DNA of 64,000 nucleotides, from positions 1 through 64,000 of the forward strand of contig JAFDYJ010000035.1 in the NCBI GenBank assembly GCA_018267515.1, written 5' to 3'. The notes under the pieces are model-generated. The model had not been told where the DNA came from, did not search any database, and saw only the letters and a list, made by a program, of their open reading frames with translations. A program made the translations under genes and the position numbers. Source of the DNA: Bacteroidota bacterium. GTDB taxonomy: Bacteria > Bacteroidota > Bacteroidia > Chitinophagales > Chitinophagaceae. Below, one piece after another: positions 44,902-53,473 of the stretch; position 1 is the first letter of the stretch, and each line of letters starts with the position of its first letter.

Positions 44902-46422
44902 ATGGATAAACGAGTTCGTGTACGGTTTGCTCCTTCACCCACCGGTGGCCTTCATCTGGGCGGCATGAGAACCGTTTTATATAATTACCTTTTTGCAAAG
45001 CAACATAAGGGAGACTTTATTCTTCGCATTGAAGACACGGATCAAAGCCGCTATGTACCCGGTGCCGAACAATATATTTATGATTGCCTGAAATGGAGTG
45101 GATTGGAGCCGGATGAAAGTCCTGTTCATGGTGGTAGTTACGGACCCTATCGTCAAAGTGAAAGAAAAAATATTTACCGGAGTTATGCTGAGCAACTGGT
45201 CAATGACGGATATGCTTACTATGCATTCGACACTCCCGAAGAATTGGAAAAAATGCGTCATGATTTTAAGACTGAATCGAATCCTTCTCCTCAATACGAT
45301 CATTCCATCCGGATGAAAATGCGGAACTCCCTGACACTTTCTGATGATGAAACAAAAAAATTACTGGATGCTAATACCCGTCATGTTGTACGGATTAAAA
45401 TGCCAGAAACTGAGGCTGTTTCTTTCAGAGACATGATTCGTGGTGAAATACATTTCGACACTTCTGTAGTAGATGATAAAGTTTTATTGAAAGCGGATGG
45501 TATGCCTACCTATCATTTAGCTGTTGTAGTGGACGATTATTCAATGAAAATATCTCATGCATTCAGGGGCGAGGAATGGCTTTCTTCTGCTCCGGTACAT
45601 ATTTTATTGTGGAAATATTTAGGTTGGAAAAAAGATATGCCTCAATGGGCTCACCTACCGCTTATCCTGGGACCCAATGGGAAATTAAGCAAGAGAGATG
45701 GAGCCAAATACGGCTTCCCGGTTTTTGCAATGAATTGGATTGATCCCAAAACAAATGAACTGACGGAAGGATTTAAAGAAAAAGGATTCTTACCCGAAGC
45801 CTTTATCAATTTTATGGCTTTATTGGGATGGAACGATGGAACGGAACAGGAAATTTTTTCCAAAGAAGAATTGATTCAAAAATTTTCAATGGAAAGAGTA
45901 CATAGCAGCGGTGCCAAATTTGATTACGAAAAAGCAAAGTGGTTCAACCATGAATGGATTAAGAAGTCAGAAGTCCAAAGCCTGGAATCGGGAGTCAGTT
46001 TCCTGCTTTCAGAGAAAGGAATTTCTGATATTGATATTTCAGTTTTGAGAAAAGTAATTGGCCTGGTAAAAGATCGTTGCACATTGCTCTCAGATTTTTA
46101 CGATCAATCGCTTTTCTTTTTCCTAACTCCTGAACAATATGATCTTAATGCCGTGAAACCTAAATGGAATGATGCTAAGAAATTCTTTTTTTCAGAAATT
46201 ATCCGGAATTATGAATTAAACGCTGACTGGACAGCTACAACACTCGAAACAAATTTTAAAGAAATCACAACGGTAAATTCAATCAAGCCGGGTGAAGTAT
46301 TGCTCCCGTTCCGTATTATGCTGGTCGGAGGAAAATTTGGTCCGGGTGTTTTTGATATTGCTGAAATTTTAGGAAAAGAAGAAACCATACATCGCATCAA
46401 AAAGGCAATTGCCGTGTTTTAA
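44902..46422 (+). CDS. gltX: Glutamyl-tRNA synthetase
   Basis: 506 residues from ATG 44902 (MDKRVRVRFAPSPTGG). A 60-residue upstream in-frame extension overlaps the divergent deacetylase gene and has no synthetase character. The class I motifs are HLGG (18-21, HIGH equivalent) and KLSKR (KMSKS equivalent). It charges tRNA-Glu. Its stop overlaps the convergent aldo/keto reductase gene by 4 nt. Confidence 0.96.
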   Translation: MDKRVRVRFAPSPTGGLHLGGMRTVLYNYLFAKQHKGDFILRIEDTDQSRYVPGAEQYIYDCLKWSGLEPDESPVHGGSYGPYRQSERKNIYRSYAEQLVNDGYAYYAFDTPEELEKMRHDFKTESNPSPQYDHSIRMKMRNSLTLSDDETKKLLDANTRHVVRIKMPETEAVSFRDMIRGEIHFDTSVVDDKVLLKADGMPTYHLAVVVDDYSMKISHAFRGEEWLSSAPVHILLWKYLGWKKDMPQWAHLPLILGPNGKLSKRDGAKYGFPVFAMNWIDPKTNELTEGFKEKGFLPEAFINFMALLGWNDGTEQEIFSKEELIQKFSMERVHSSGAKFDYEKAKWFNHEWIKKSEVQSLESGVSFLLSEKGISDIDISVLRKVIGLVKDRCTLLSDFYDQSLFFFLTPEQYDLNAVKPKWNDAKKFFFSEIIRNYELNADWTATTLETNFKEITTVNSIKPGEVLLPFRIMLVGGKFGPGVFDIAEILGKEETIHRIKKAIAVF

Positions 46423-47408
46423 CCCTGCTTTTTTATCATATCCATTACAGGAACAAAATCGGTCGTTCCCAGTTGTTCTATCATTTTCATATCGTCTTCA
46501 TTAAGCTTTCTCAATCCTGTTGTATTAGCTTCTGCTTGTTCTGCTGTACGTATGCCGGCAATTATTGTTGACACTTGTGGATAGCTCAACACATAACTCA
46601 ATGCTAATTGTATTTTATTCATTTTATATTTCTCACATAAATTCCAAACGGAACTTAGCGCTTTGTTGGCAGTATTGATCACTTCAGGTGTTAACCGATT
46701 TTTCCGATGGTCGTTTGATGCAAAAGAAGACTGATGATCGAATTTTCCCGTCAGTAATCCGAACTGTAATGCCATCCTTACAATTATTCCAAAGCCCCTT
46801 TCTTCAGATGGTTTTAATAATGGTAATGCTTTTTGATTCAGAAGATTCAATACTAATTGAAAGCCACTGCCCATGTTATTCTGCAACAAATAACTTGGCT
46901 CCGGCAATGGGTCAAAAGAATTAATTGACAATCCCCAATAACGAATCTTTCCCTGTTGCTGCAACAATTGCATAGCCTCAATACATTCACCATTTTGCAA
47001 ATGCTGCATTCTCGCAGAATGTAACTGATAATAATCTATCGCTTCCCGTTTTAATCTTTTCAGGCTGGCTTCACAGGATTTTAAAATATGCTCTTTAGAA
47101 TAATCAACTGTAAACAGGTTATCTCTTGAAACATTCCCTGCCTTGGTTGCAATAATAATGTCTTTCTTATTTCCAATAAGTGAGCCCAGCAATTCTTCAG
47201 AATGTCCCAACCCGTAAATATCAGCCGTATCAAAAAAATTGATTCCAATATCCAAAGAACGATAAACTGCTTTTTTTGATTCTTCATCATCCACTTCTCC
47301 CCATCCGATAGCAGTAGCACCGATCATCGCTCCCCCGCCGATAGCCCAGGCGCCAAAGCCAATTTCACTTACTAACAGATCCGTATTTCCGAATTTCCTG
47401 TATTGCAT
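46419..47408 (-). CDS. Aldo/keto reductase
   Basis: 329 residues from ATG 47408 (MQYRKFGNTDLLVSE); seven more residues are possible upstream. TIM-barrel NADPH-dependent reductase. Catalytic Asp and Tyr lie in FFDTADIYGLGHSEELLG, Lys in IIATKAG, His in YYQLHSA. The cofactor-binding C-terminus ends STIIAGIRTAEQAEAN. The physiological substrate cannot be told. Confidence 0.93.
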   Translation of the reverse strand: MQYRKFGNTDLLVSEIGFGAWAIGGGAMIGATAIGWGEVDDEESKKAVYRSLDIGINFFDTADIYGLGHSEELLGSLIGNKKDIIIATKAGNVSRDNLFTVDYSKEHILKSCEASLKRLKREAIDYYQLHSARMQHLQNGECIEAMQLLQQQGKIRYWGLSINSFDPLPEPSYLLQNNMGSGFQLVLNLLNQKALPLLKPSEERGFGIIVRMALQFGLLTGKFDHQSSFASNDHRKNRLTPEVINTANKALSSVWNLCEKYKMNKIQLALSYVLSYPQVSTIIAGIRTAEQAEANTTGLRKLNEDDMKMIEQLGTTDFVPVMDMIKKQG

Positions 47409-47428
47409 ATTGTAATTTATGAAATACA

Positions 47429-49000
47429 ATGAAAATATTTACCTTAACGATTATGAATTCCGGAAAATCATTACGAAACCTGCTCTGGCTTCTCATATTA
47501 ATTAAAATTGTTCTGCCCTTTTTTCTTCAAAATGATTTTTATCAGCCTCACCGTGATGAATATTTATATTTAGCCGAAGCTCATCATATGGCATGGGGGT
47601 ATATGGAAATTCCTCCATTTTTAAGTGTTTTCGCATGGATCAGCAATTTATTTGGCGCCGGTTTATTCTGGATCCGGATCTGGCCCGACTTATTCGGAGC
47701 ACTTACATTCTTGTTGGTCGGAAAAATTATTATTTCATTGGGAGGAAAAAAGTTTGCTCTCATCCTGGGTTGGCTGCCTTTTGTATTGGATGGTTATATG
47801 AGATTATTCTTCCTGTTCATGCCTAATTTTCTTGATGTTTTTTTCTGGACTCTTATTGCGTTTACATTGATACGATTTATTGAAACAGAGCAAAACAAAT
47901 GGCTTTATGGATTTGGAGTGGCTGTGGGACTTGGAATGATGAGTAAATATTCTGTAGCGTTTTACACTATATCTATTTTAGGTGGATTGCTTTTAACTCA
48001 ACACCGGAAGATTTTTCTGAATAAACACTTTTATTACTCATGCCTCATCGCTTTGTTTATTTTTTTGCCTAATATAATTTGGCAATATAATCATCGCTTT
48101 CCGGTCATTACTCACATGAATGAATTACAGGATGAACAACTTAAATATAATAGTGCAATTGGGTTTATAACCAGCCAGCTCATGATGAATTTTCCCTGTG
48201 TGTTTATCTGGATTGCAGGTTTAATCTATATTTCTTTTTTACGCTCAGGCAAAAAATTCCGTTTCCTGGGCTGGGCTTATCTCTTTGTCATTGTGCTATT
48301 GATTGTATTGAGGGGAAAAGATTACTATGCATTGGGGGCTTATCCGGTATTATTTGCATTCGGCGCTTATCAATTGGAGAAAGCAAGTTCTGTTCGCCTT
48401 AAATGGACAAGATATGCTATGCTTATTTTTTCTATTGCTTTTGGATTGTTTGCAATGCCTTTGGTCATGCCATTAGCAAAACCTGAAACACTTGTAAAAT
48501 ATTATGAAAAAACACATTTGAATAGAACCGGGAGTTTTAAATGGGAAGATCAGCAAATGCATCCACTGCCACAGGATTTTGCTGATATGATGGGATGGAA
48601 AGAAATGGCAATGAAAGCAGGTGCCATTTACAATAGCCTGCCTGCCAATGAAAGAGCAAAAACCTTTGTGTATTGCAGGGGATATTTTTCAGCAGGTGCA
48701 CTAAATTATTACAGGAAAGAAGCCGGTTTACCGGAAACCTATAGCGATAACGCTTCCTTTCTCTTTTGGCTGCCGGATAAATATGATGTAAAAAATCTCA
48801 TTCTTGTCGGGCACAGTATTCCGGATTCCAATGATATTGTCTTTCGTCAATTTGCAACAATCAGTATTAAAGATTCCATCAACATGCCCTTGTTCCGGGA
48901 AAACGGAATGAAGATTATTTTATGTCAAAACGGAAGCGATTCGCTGAACTATATTCTAACTAAAACAGTAGCAAAACTGAAAAATGAGTTCATGCGTTAA
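47429..49000 (+). CDS. GT39-like integral membrane glycosyltransferase
   Basis: 523 residues with about ten membrane helices in the first 360 and a periplasmic C-terminal domain. The early PHRDEYLYL (residues about 41-49) provides the acidic D-E pair typical of GT-C enzymes of the PMT/ArnT (glycosyltransferase 39) type. It probably transfers a sugar from a polyprenyl phosphate donor to a lipid or protein. ATG 47453 is an alternative start. Divergent from the aldo/keto reductase gene. Confidence 0.87.
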   Translation: MKIFTLTIMNSGKSLRNLLWLLILIKIVLPFFLQNDFYQPHRDEYLYLAEAHHMAWGYMEIPPFLSVFAWISNLFGAGLFWIRIWPDLFGALTFLLVGKIIISLGGKKFALILGWLPFVLDGYMRLFFLFMPNFLDVFFWTLIAFTLIRFIETEQNKWLYGFGVAVGLGMMSKYSVAFYTISILGGLLLTQHRKIFLNKHFYYSCLIALFIFLPNIIWQYNHRFPVITHMNELQDEQLKYNSAIGFITSQLMMNFPCVFIWIAGLIYISFLRSGKKFRFLGWAYLFVIVLLIVLRGKDYYALGAYPVLFAFGAYQLEKASSVRLKWTRYAMLIFSIAFGLFAMPLVMPLAKPETLVKYYEKTHLNRTGSFKWEDQQMHPLPQDFADMMGWKEMAMKAGAIYNSLPANERAKTFVYCRGYFSAGALNYYRKEAGLPETYSDNASFLFWLPDKYDVKNLILVGHSIPDSNDIVFRQFATISIKDSINMPLFRENGMKIILCQNGSDSLNYILTKTVAKLKNEFMR

Positions 49001-49033
49001 TAGATTGATTATTTTTGAAGCAGAAATGATTTT

Positions 49034-49441
49034 ATGAACAGACCGATCCGTGTTTTAGTTGCCAAAGTTGGATTAGACGGGCACGACCGTGGTGCCAAAG
49101 TCATTGCTACTGCATTGCGTGATGCGGGCATGGAAGTCATCTATACAGGACTAAGGCAAACACCTGAGATGGTAGTAGCAGCTGCATTGCAGGAAGACGT
49201 GGACGCCATCGGCATTAGCATTCTCAGTGGAGCTCATATGACGGTTTTTCCGAAAGTTTTGCAACTACTGAAAGAAAAAGGGATGAATGATGTGTTATTG
49301 ACCGGCGGCGGTATCATTCCGGAAGATGATTTGAAACAACTTCGGGAAATGGGAGTCGGGAAATTATTTGCACCCGGAACGCCTACCTCTGAAACGGCAG
49401 ATTACATTAAGGATTGGGTAAAGGCAAACCGGGATTTTTAA
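49034..49441 (+). CDS. Stand-alone cobalamin (B12)-binding domain protein
   Basis: 135 residues, entirely a B12-binding Rossmann domain like the C-terminal part of methylmalonyl-CoA mutase. The base-off motif DxHxxG is DGHDRG (15-20), with GISILSGAH and [12 protein letters not shown] as the other signatures. It has no catalytic mutase domain attached and none is adjacent, so it must work with a separate large subunit or as a B12 sensor or carrier. It follows the GT39-like gene by 33 bp. Confidence 0.92.
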   Translation: MNRPIRVLVAKVGLDGHDRGAKVIATALRDAGMEVIYTGLRQTPEMVVAAALQEDVDAIGISILSGAHMTVFPKVLQLLKEKGMNDVLLTGGGIIPEDDLKQLREMGVGKLFAPGTPTSETADYIKDWVKANRDF

Positions 49442-50040
49442 ATATCCGGCAGCATCAACCGTTTTCTTTTTGAATAAATCCGAATGCCCACCACAATTAA
49501 TATACAAACAGTAAGGTTGATATTGTACTCCATCGGAATTTTTTTCAGCAGAAGGTACGCAACTCCGCCGATGGCGCAGGCAGTAGCATACAATTCTCCT
49601 TTCTTGAGTAAATTGGGAATAGCGCTGCAAAGAATATCCGCAATCAATCCGCCGAAAGTAGCGGTAATAACTCCCATCACCAATGCATACACATCATTCA
49701 GCCCGTTTCGTAAAGCCACTTCGATGCCCCATGCAGTAAATAATCCTAACCCGATTGCATCGGTGTAAAAAATAATTCGTTTAAACCGGTTTACATTTTC
49801 CCTTAGCAGGAATGTAAATGCGGTACCGGCAAATACCAACCCGAGAGCAACGTTGTCATTGATCCAATTAACCGGTTTTATGCCGATCAGCAGATCCCGA
49901 AGAGTGCCTCCCCCATAAGCAGTGACAAATGCCAGCACAATGCCGCCAAAAACATCCATTTTGAATGTCCGGGCTTTAAAAGCACCGGCAAGTGCAAAAA
50001 CAAATATCCCTGTATAAGTGATGAATTCTAAAAAACTCAT
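49438..50040 (-). CDS. TRIC/UPF0126-type membrane channel protein
   Basis: 200 residues, seven predicted helices in two homologous halves. The duplicated Gly-rich motifs [10 protein letters not shown] and [10 protein letters not shown] mark the family. Bacterial members form trimeric cation channels related to eukaryotic TRIC; older labels are YicG or UPF0126. Its stop overlaps the B12-domain gene stop by 4 nt in convergent orientation. Confidence 0.92.
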   Translation of the reverse strand: MSFLEFITYTGIFVFALAGAFKARTFKMDVFGGIVLAFVTAYGGGTLRDLLIGIKPVNWINDNVALGLVFAGTAFTFLLRENVNRFKRIIFYTDAIGLGLFTAWGIEVALRNGLNDVYALVMGVITATFGGLIADILCSAIPNLLKKGELYATACAIGGVAYLLLKKIPMEYNINLTVCILIVVGIRIYSKRKRLMLPDI

Positions 50041-50109
50041 GGTATGAAGATAGTAAAACCTGTTTCACCTGTATTGTATTTATCTTCGTTCCTTTAAAAA
50101 AATAATATC

Positions 50110-50901
50110 ATGAGTTATCAGACCCTGCTGACAGATTTATCCGAAGGCATTTTTACTATTACCATTAACCGGCCGGATAAATTAAATGCTTTAAATAAAG
50201 TGGTGATGGATGAACTTAATGATGTAATAGATGTAATCTATAAAAATGATAAAATAAAATCTGCAATAATTACCGGCACGGGAAATAAAGCTTTTGTAGC
50301 AGGAGCAGACATCTCTGAATTCCAGGATTTAAACAAAGAACAGGGTATGGACATGGCAAAAAAGGGCCAGGATATATTTTTTAAAATTGAAAATTCACCC
50401 AAACCGATCATCGCAGCAGTTAATGGTTTTGCTTTGGGTGGAGGTTGTGAATTAGCCATGAGCTGTCATTTTCGCATTGCCAGTGAAAATGCAAAATTTG
50501 GTCAGCCGGAAGTAAACCTTGGTTTGATTCCCGGGTATGGAGGAACACAACGCCTGACACAATTGATCGGGAAAGGAAGAGCTATCGAATTGCTTATTAC
50601 CGCAAATATGATAGATACCAATACAGCTTTACAATATGGTTTGGTAAACTATGTAGTGGCTCAGGAAGAATTGCTGAACAAAGCAAAATCAATTTTGAAA
50701 GTAATCAATAGCAAAGCTCCATTAGCCGTGGCTAGTTGTATTAAATGCGCCAATGTTGTTGGTCAGGAGATCAACAATGGTGGGTATGGTGGGTATGCAA
50801 CAGAATTAAGTGAGTTTGGAAAATGTTTTAATAGTAATGATGTAAAAGAAGGTATATCAGCTTTCCTGGAAAAGCGAAAAGCCGACTTTAAAGGAAATTA
50901 A
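50110..50901 (+). CDS. Enoyl-CoA hydratase/isomerase (crotonase) family protein
   Basis: 263 residues. Crotonase fold with the oxyanion-hole motifs AFVAGADISEF and VNGFALGGGCELAMSCHF. The catalytic Glu positions of hydratases appear in GQPEVNLGLIPGYGGTQRL. Likely (S)-3-hydroxyacyl-CoA hydratase in fatty-acid or amino-acid breakdown. It is followed by the dCMP deaminase gene after 33 bp. Confidence 0.94.
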   Translation: MSYQTLLTDLSEGIFTITINRPDKLNALNKVVMDELNDVIDVIYKNDKIKSAIITGTGNKAFVAGADISEFQDLNKEQGMDMAKKGQDIFFKIENSPKPIIAAVNGFALGGGCELAMSCHFRIASENAKFGQPEVNLGLIPGYGGTQRLTQLIGKGRAIELLITANMIDTNTALQYGLVNYVVAQEELLNKAKSILKVINSKAPLAVASCIKCANVVGQEINNGGYGGYATELSEFGKCFNSNDVKEGISAFLEKRKADFKGN

Positions 50902-50934
50902 CTTGATCAGCTAAATATTTTTTAAAGCTTTTTG

Positions 50935-51432
50935 ATGAAAAAAAGACAGGGTTATATTTCATGGGATGAATATTTTATGGGTGTAGCGCTTTTATCTGCT
51001 AAAAGAAGTAAGGACCCGAATACGCAGGTAGGCGCCTGCATTGTCAATGATAAAAATAAAATTGTCGGCGCCGGTTATAACGGGCTGCCCATTGGTTGCA
51101 GCGATGATGAATTTCCCTGGAATAAAGAAGGAGAATTTTTAAATACTAAATATCCTTTCATCTGCCATGCAGAGTTGAATGCCATACTGAATAATATCGG
51201 CATGGACCTGAAAGGATGTAAAATTTACACCGTTTTATTTCCCTGCAATGAATGTGCTAAAGCCATTATTCAATCAGGGATTACAGAAGTTATTTATCTC
51301 TCCGACAAATATGAGGGTAATGATATTTTCAAAGCTTCACGTATCATGCTGGATAAAGCCGGGGTGAAGTATAGGAAAGTACATCACAAGGTAGAGCAAA
51401 TTGAATTATCTTTTGATGCCACTCAAGTGTAA
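50935..51432 (+). CDS. Deoxycytidylate (dCMP) deaminase
   Basis: 165 residues from ATG 50935; a TTG one codon earlier is less likely. Zinc-dependent deaminase of the cytidine/dCMP family. Zinc motif HAELNA (78-83) with the catalytic Glu and PCNECAK (103-109). It turns dCMP to dUMP for dTMP synthesis, which complements dut elsewhere in the window. Confidence 0.94.
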   Translation: MKKRQGYISWDEYFMGVALLSAKRSKDPNTQVGACIVNDKNKIVGAGYNGLPIGCSDDEFPWNKEGEFLNTKYPFICHAELNAILNNIGMDLKGCKIYTVLFPCNECAKAIIQSGITEVIYLSDKYEGNDIFKASRIMLDKAGVKYRKVHHKVEQIELSFDATQV

Positions 51433-51489
51433 TCACTTTTTATTATACTGTCAGCAATCAATTGAAATGGATACTTAGGGTTGATTAAA

Positions 51490-51524
51490 ACCACAAAGAC
51501 CCGGTGACACAAAGAAGCACAAAG
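51490..51524. repeat. 35-bp dispersed repeat, copy 1
   Basis: Reads accacaaagacccggtgaca and onward to aaag; 28 of 35 positions match 60500-60534, and the flanks (ttgattaaaa / ttgaataaaa) match too. It is internally built from CACAAAG-like words. It lies in the 276-bp gap 51433-51708, which otherwise shows nothing recognisable. Confidence 0.6.
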
Positions 51525-51708
51525 TATTCTCAGAAACCATGACTACTGTTTTTATGTCACCATGATTATCTCCTTAATGATTCAATTTTATGGGAACAAG
51601 CCAGATCTTAATATTAATCATTCGTTAATGGTTAACTATCCACCCGGCTTTTTTCATTCATCATTTACCTTCAATCGTTAGTTTATTAATCATACAAAAG
51701 CTAAAATT

Positions 51709-52038
51709 ATGTTTGATGATATTTTAAATGCGGTGAAGAATGAATTAGGTAATCATACTGAAATAGCTTCTTTACCTGCAGATCAACAGGAAGCAATACA
51801 CAATGAAATTGCCAACCATGTAAATAATACTGTTCAAAATCAAACTGTACCTGCTTCTTCCGGTGGTGGTGGTTTATTATCCGGTCTTGAAGGAATGTTA
51901 ACATCGAATAGTCCGCTAACCGGTGCTATCGAAGGGGGTTTAGTGAGCAGCATAGCAAGTAAATTCGGATTGTCTCCCGCTTTAACCGGTGCAATTGCCG
52001 GCGCACTTCCAGGTTTGATCCAGCGTTTTAAAAAATAA
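51709..52038 (+). CDS. Small hypothetical protein (DUF937-like)
   Basis: 109 residues. An N-terminal helical region (FDDILNAVKNELGNH) is followed by a Gly/Ser linker and a C-terminal Gly/Ala-rich, mildly hydrophobic region (GLSPALTGAIAGALPGLI) ending in basic residues. The pattern recalls DUF937-type proteins, but I cannot assign it firmly. A terminator follows, so it is probably a single-gene transcript. Confidence 0.7.
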   Translation: MFDDILNAVKNELGNHTEIASLPADQQEAIHNEIANHVNNTVQNQTVPASSGGGGLLSGLEGMLTSNSPLTGAIEGGLVSSIASKFGLSPALTGAIAGALPGLIQRFKK

Positions 52039-52066
52039 ATTATTAAACGTTTTATTGTATTAATAT

Positions 52067-52090
52067 CTCGCAGCATTGCGGGATTTTTTT
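52067..52090 (+). terminator. Intrinsic terminator
   Basis: Six-pair stem ctcgca / tgcggg (one G-T pair) with loop gcat, followed by a T7 run, 29 bp after the stop of the small hypothetical gene. Confidence 0.75.
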
Positions 52091-52117
52091 ATACTACAAA
52101 CTATTTCAAAAATGGTA

Positions 52118-52496
52118 TGCTGTCATTGGGGGAAATTCATAGGAACTTTTATCTATGTCTGAAATTCCCAATCGCCGAAGTAATCTAAAGGCTAAAAAAA
52201 CAGATTGCTTCAGCAACGGGGAATTTTTAAACACAATGCAAACGGTATTCATGTTGCTTCGCAATGACGTTGAAGAGTCAATAACAATAAGTAAGTTTCT
52301 CGTCATTGCGAGGAGCTTTAAAGAGTTTTCATCTATGTCAGGGACATCATAAGCGACGAAGCAATCTAACAACATAAAAACAGATTGCTTTCCCAGCTTT
52401 TGGCGGGATCGCAATGACATTGTAGTGTCAATAACGATCAGAAAGTCTATCGTTCTTGCAAGATCACTGAGTTTAACCAAATGTACTAAGCAATCT
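52118..52496. repeat. Near-tandem array of ~180-bp inverted-arm repeats
   Basis: Each unit has a left arm starting gtcattg and ending gaag(c/t)aatct and a right arm starting cagattgctt and ending gcaatgac. Left arms begin at 52122, 52302 (exactly 180 bp apart) and a degenerate one at 52452. Right arms begin at 52201 and 52381 (again 180 bp). The arms are inverted copies of each other, and between units tcaataac(a/g)at is repeated. The third left arm ends 12 bp before the GIY-YIG start codon. Copies are diverged, so the array is old. No gene lies within. Confidence 0.8.
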
Positions 52497-52507
52497 ATAT
52501 TTGCGAT

Positions 52508-52792
52508 ATGGGAGGTTACGTTTACATTATGTCCAGTATTAATAATTCCACACTTTATGTTGGTGTTTCTTCTAATTTGCCTATAAGGGTTCTTCAACAC
52601 AAACAAAAAGAATATCCGGGATTTACTGCGAAATACAACTGTACGAAACTGTTGTATTTTAGACGATTTGATACAATTGAGGAAGCCATTGTGGAGGAAA
52701 AGCGAATCAAAGGAGGGAACAGAAAAAAGAAAGAAATACTGATCAATAGCATAAACCCTGAGTGGCGTGACTTGTATGAAGAAATTATTTGA
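52508..52792 (+). CDS. Small GIY-YIG nuclease domain protein
   Basis: 94 residues, a complete stand-alone GIY-YIG domain of the UvrC/UPF0213 type. Motif 1 GGYVYIMSS...LYVGVSSNLPIRVLQH supplies the GIY and YIG parts and the Arg; the catalytic Glu lies in the EEAIVEEKRIKGG region. It is predicted to nick or cut DNA. It directly adjoins an array of REP-like inverted repeats with the same general sequence (gtcattgcgagg / gacgaagcaatct) seen beside such genes in other Bacteroidota, which suggests a functional link (inference). Confidence 0.9.
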   Translation: MGGYVYIMSSINNSTLYVGVSSNLPIRVLQHKQKEYPGFTAKYNCTKLLYFRRFDTIEEAIVEEKRIKGGNRKKKEILINSINPEWRDLYEEII

Positions 52793-52832
52793 AGCCAGCG
52801 ACACAGTCTTACATATCTATTCTCAAGCGGAA

Positions 52833-53351
52833 TTAAAAACTAATTCCGGCACCAATGCTTCCTCCGGGATAAACTTTGCCATCCATTTTCCAAAAATTAT
52901 CAGAAGCAGGATCAAGAAAAATAACCGGACCTGCAATTATTTTAAAGAAAAAACCACCACCCAGTTTTTGATACCTATATCCTGCGCCTGGTATGATATA
53001 AATTTTTTTGTCCGATAAATTACCCCGGGAAAAATGTTTTTCAAAATCCTCGATATAAGGCACTATCGTTAACCCAAACTCAAAATGATCCTGCTGATGT
53101 CCTGTAAAAAAACTAATCCCTAAAGGAAAAGCAATGACATGACTTAGAATTGTAAATCCTGCCCTGTATGATTTAATGAATTTTCCTCCCTCTGAAAAGA
53201 CTCTGTCATAGTTGACAGAATAGTAAGCGCCTTTTGAAGTTCCGTCCACATAAATCGTATTGCGGGCTGTAAAATTGTTTTGTGCATGTATCGGATGAAT
53301 ACATAAGGGAGTAGCCAAAAAAAGTACAAATATTTTCCGGAAAAAAGTCAA
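52833..53351 (-). CDS. Hypothetical secreted, probably outer-membrane beta-barrel protein
   Basis: 172 residues with a signal peptide (IFVLFLATPLCIHPIHAQ). The mature part has alternating strand patterns and aromatic-rich segments and ends in GGSIGAGISF, with a terminal Phe as in outer-membrane barrels. I do not recognise the family. It stands alone between the GIY-YIG gene and the glycan cluster. Confidence 0.72.
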   Translation of the reverse strand: MTFFRKIFVLFLATPLCIHPIHAQNNFTARNTIYVDGTSKGAYYSVNYDRVFSEGGKFIKSYRAGFTILSHVIAFPLGISFFTGHQQDHFEFGLTIVPYIEDFEKHFSRGNLSDKKIYIIPGAGYRYQKLGGGFFFKIIAGPVIFLDPASDNFWKMDGKVYPGGSIGAGISF

Positions 53352-53473
53352 ACAAGAATTTTTAAAATGTGGATCAAGATAAACATCGGCTATGGAATAA
53401 TTTTTAATTCTCTTCGGGCAAAAGACTCATCCTGTCATTATTAAACTAAAACTTTTCTGGTTTAGCTTAGGTT

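Noticed and set aside
52118-52496. Possible CRISPR array
   Set aside because: The period is about 180 bp with inverted arms and diverged units; there are no short identical repeats with unique spacers and no cas genes.
52106-52804. Open frame of 232 codons on the minus strand
   Set aside because: It runs through the inverted-repeat array and antisense to the GIY-YIG gene, has no domain character, and repeats its own peptides because the DNA is repetitive.
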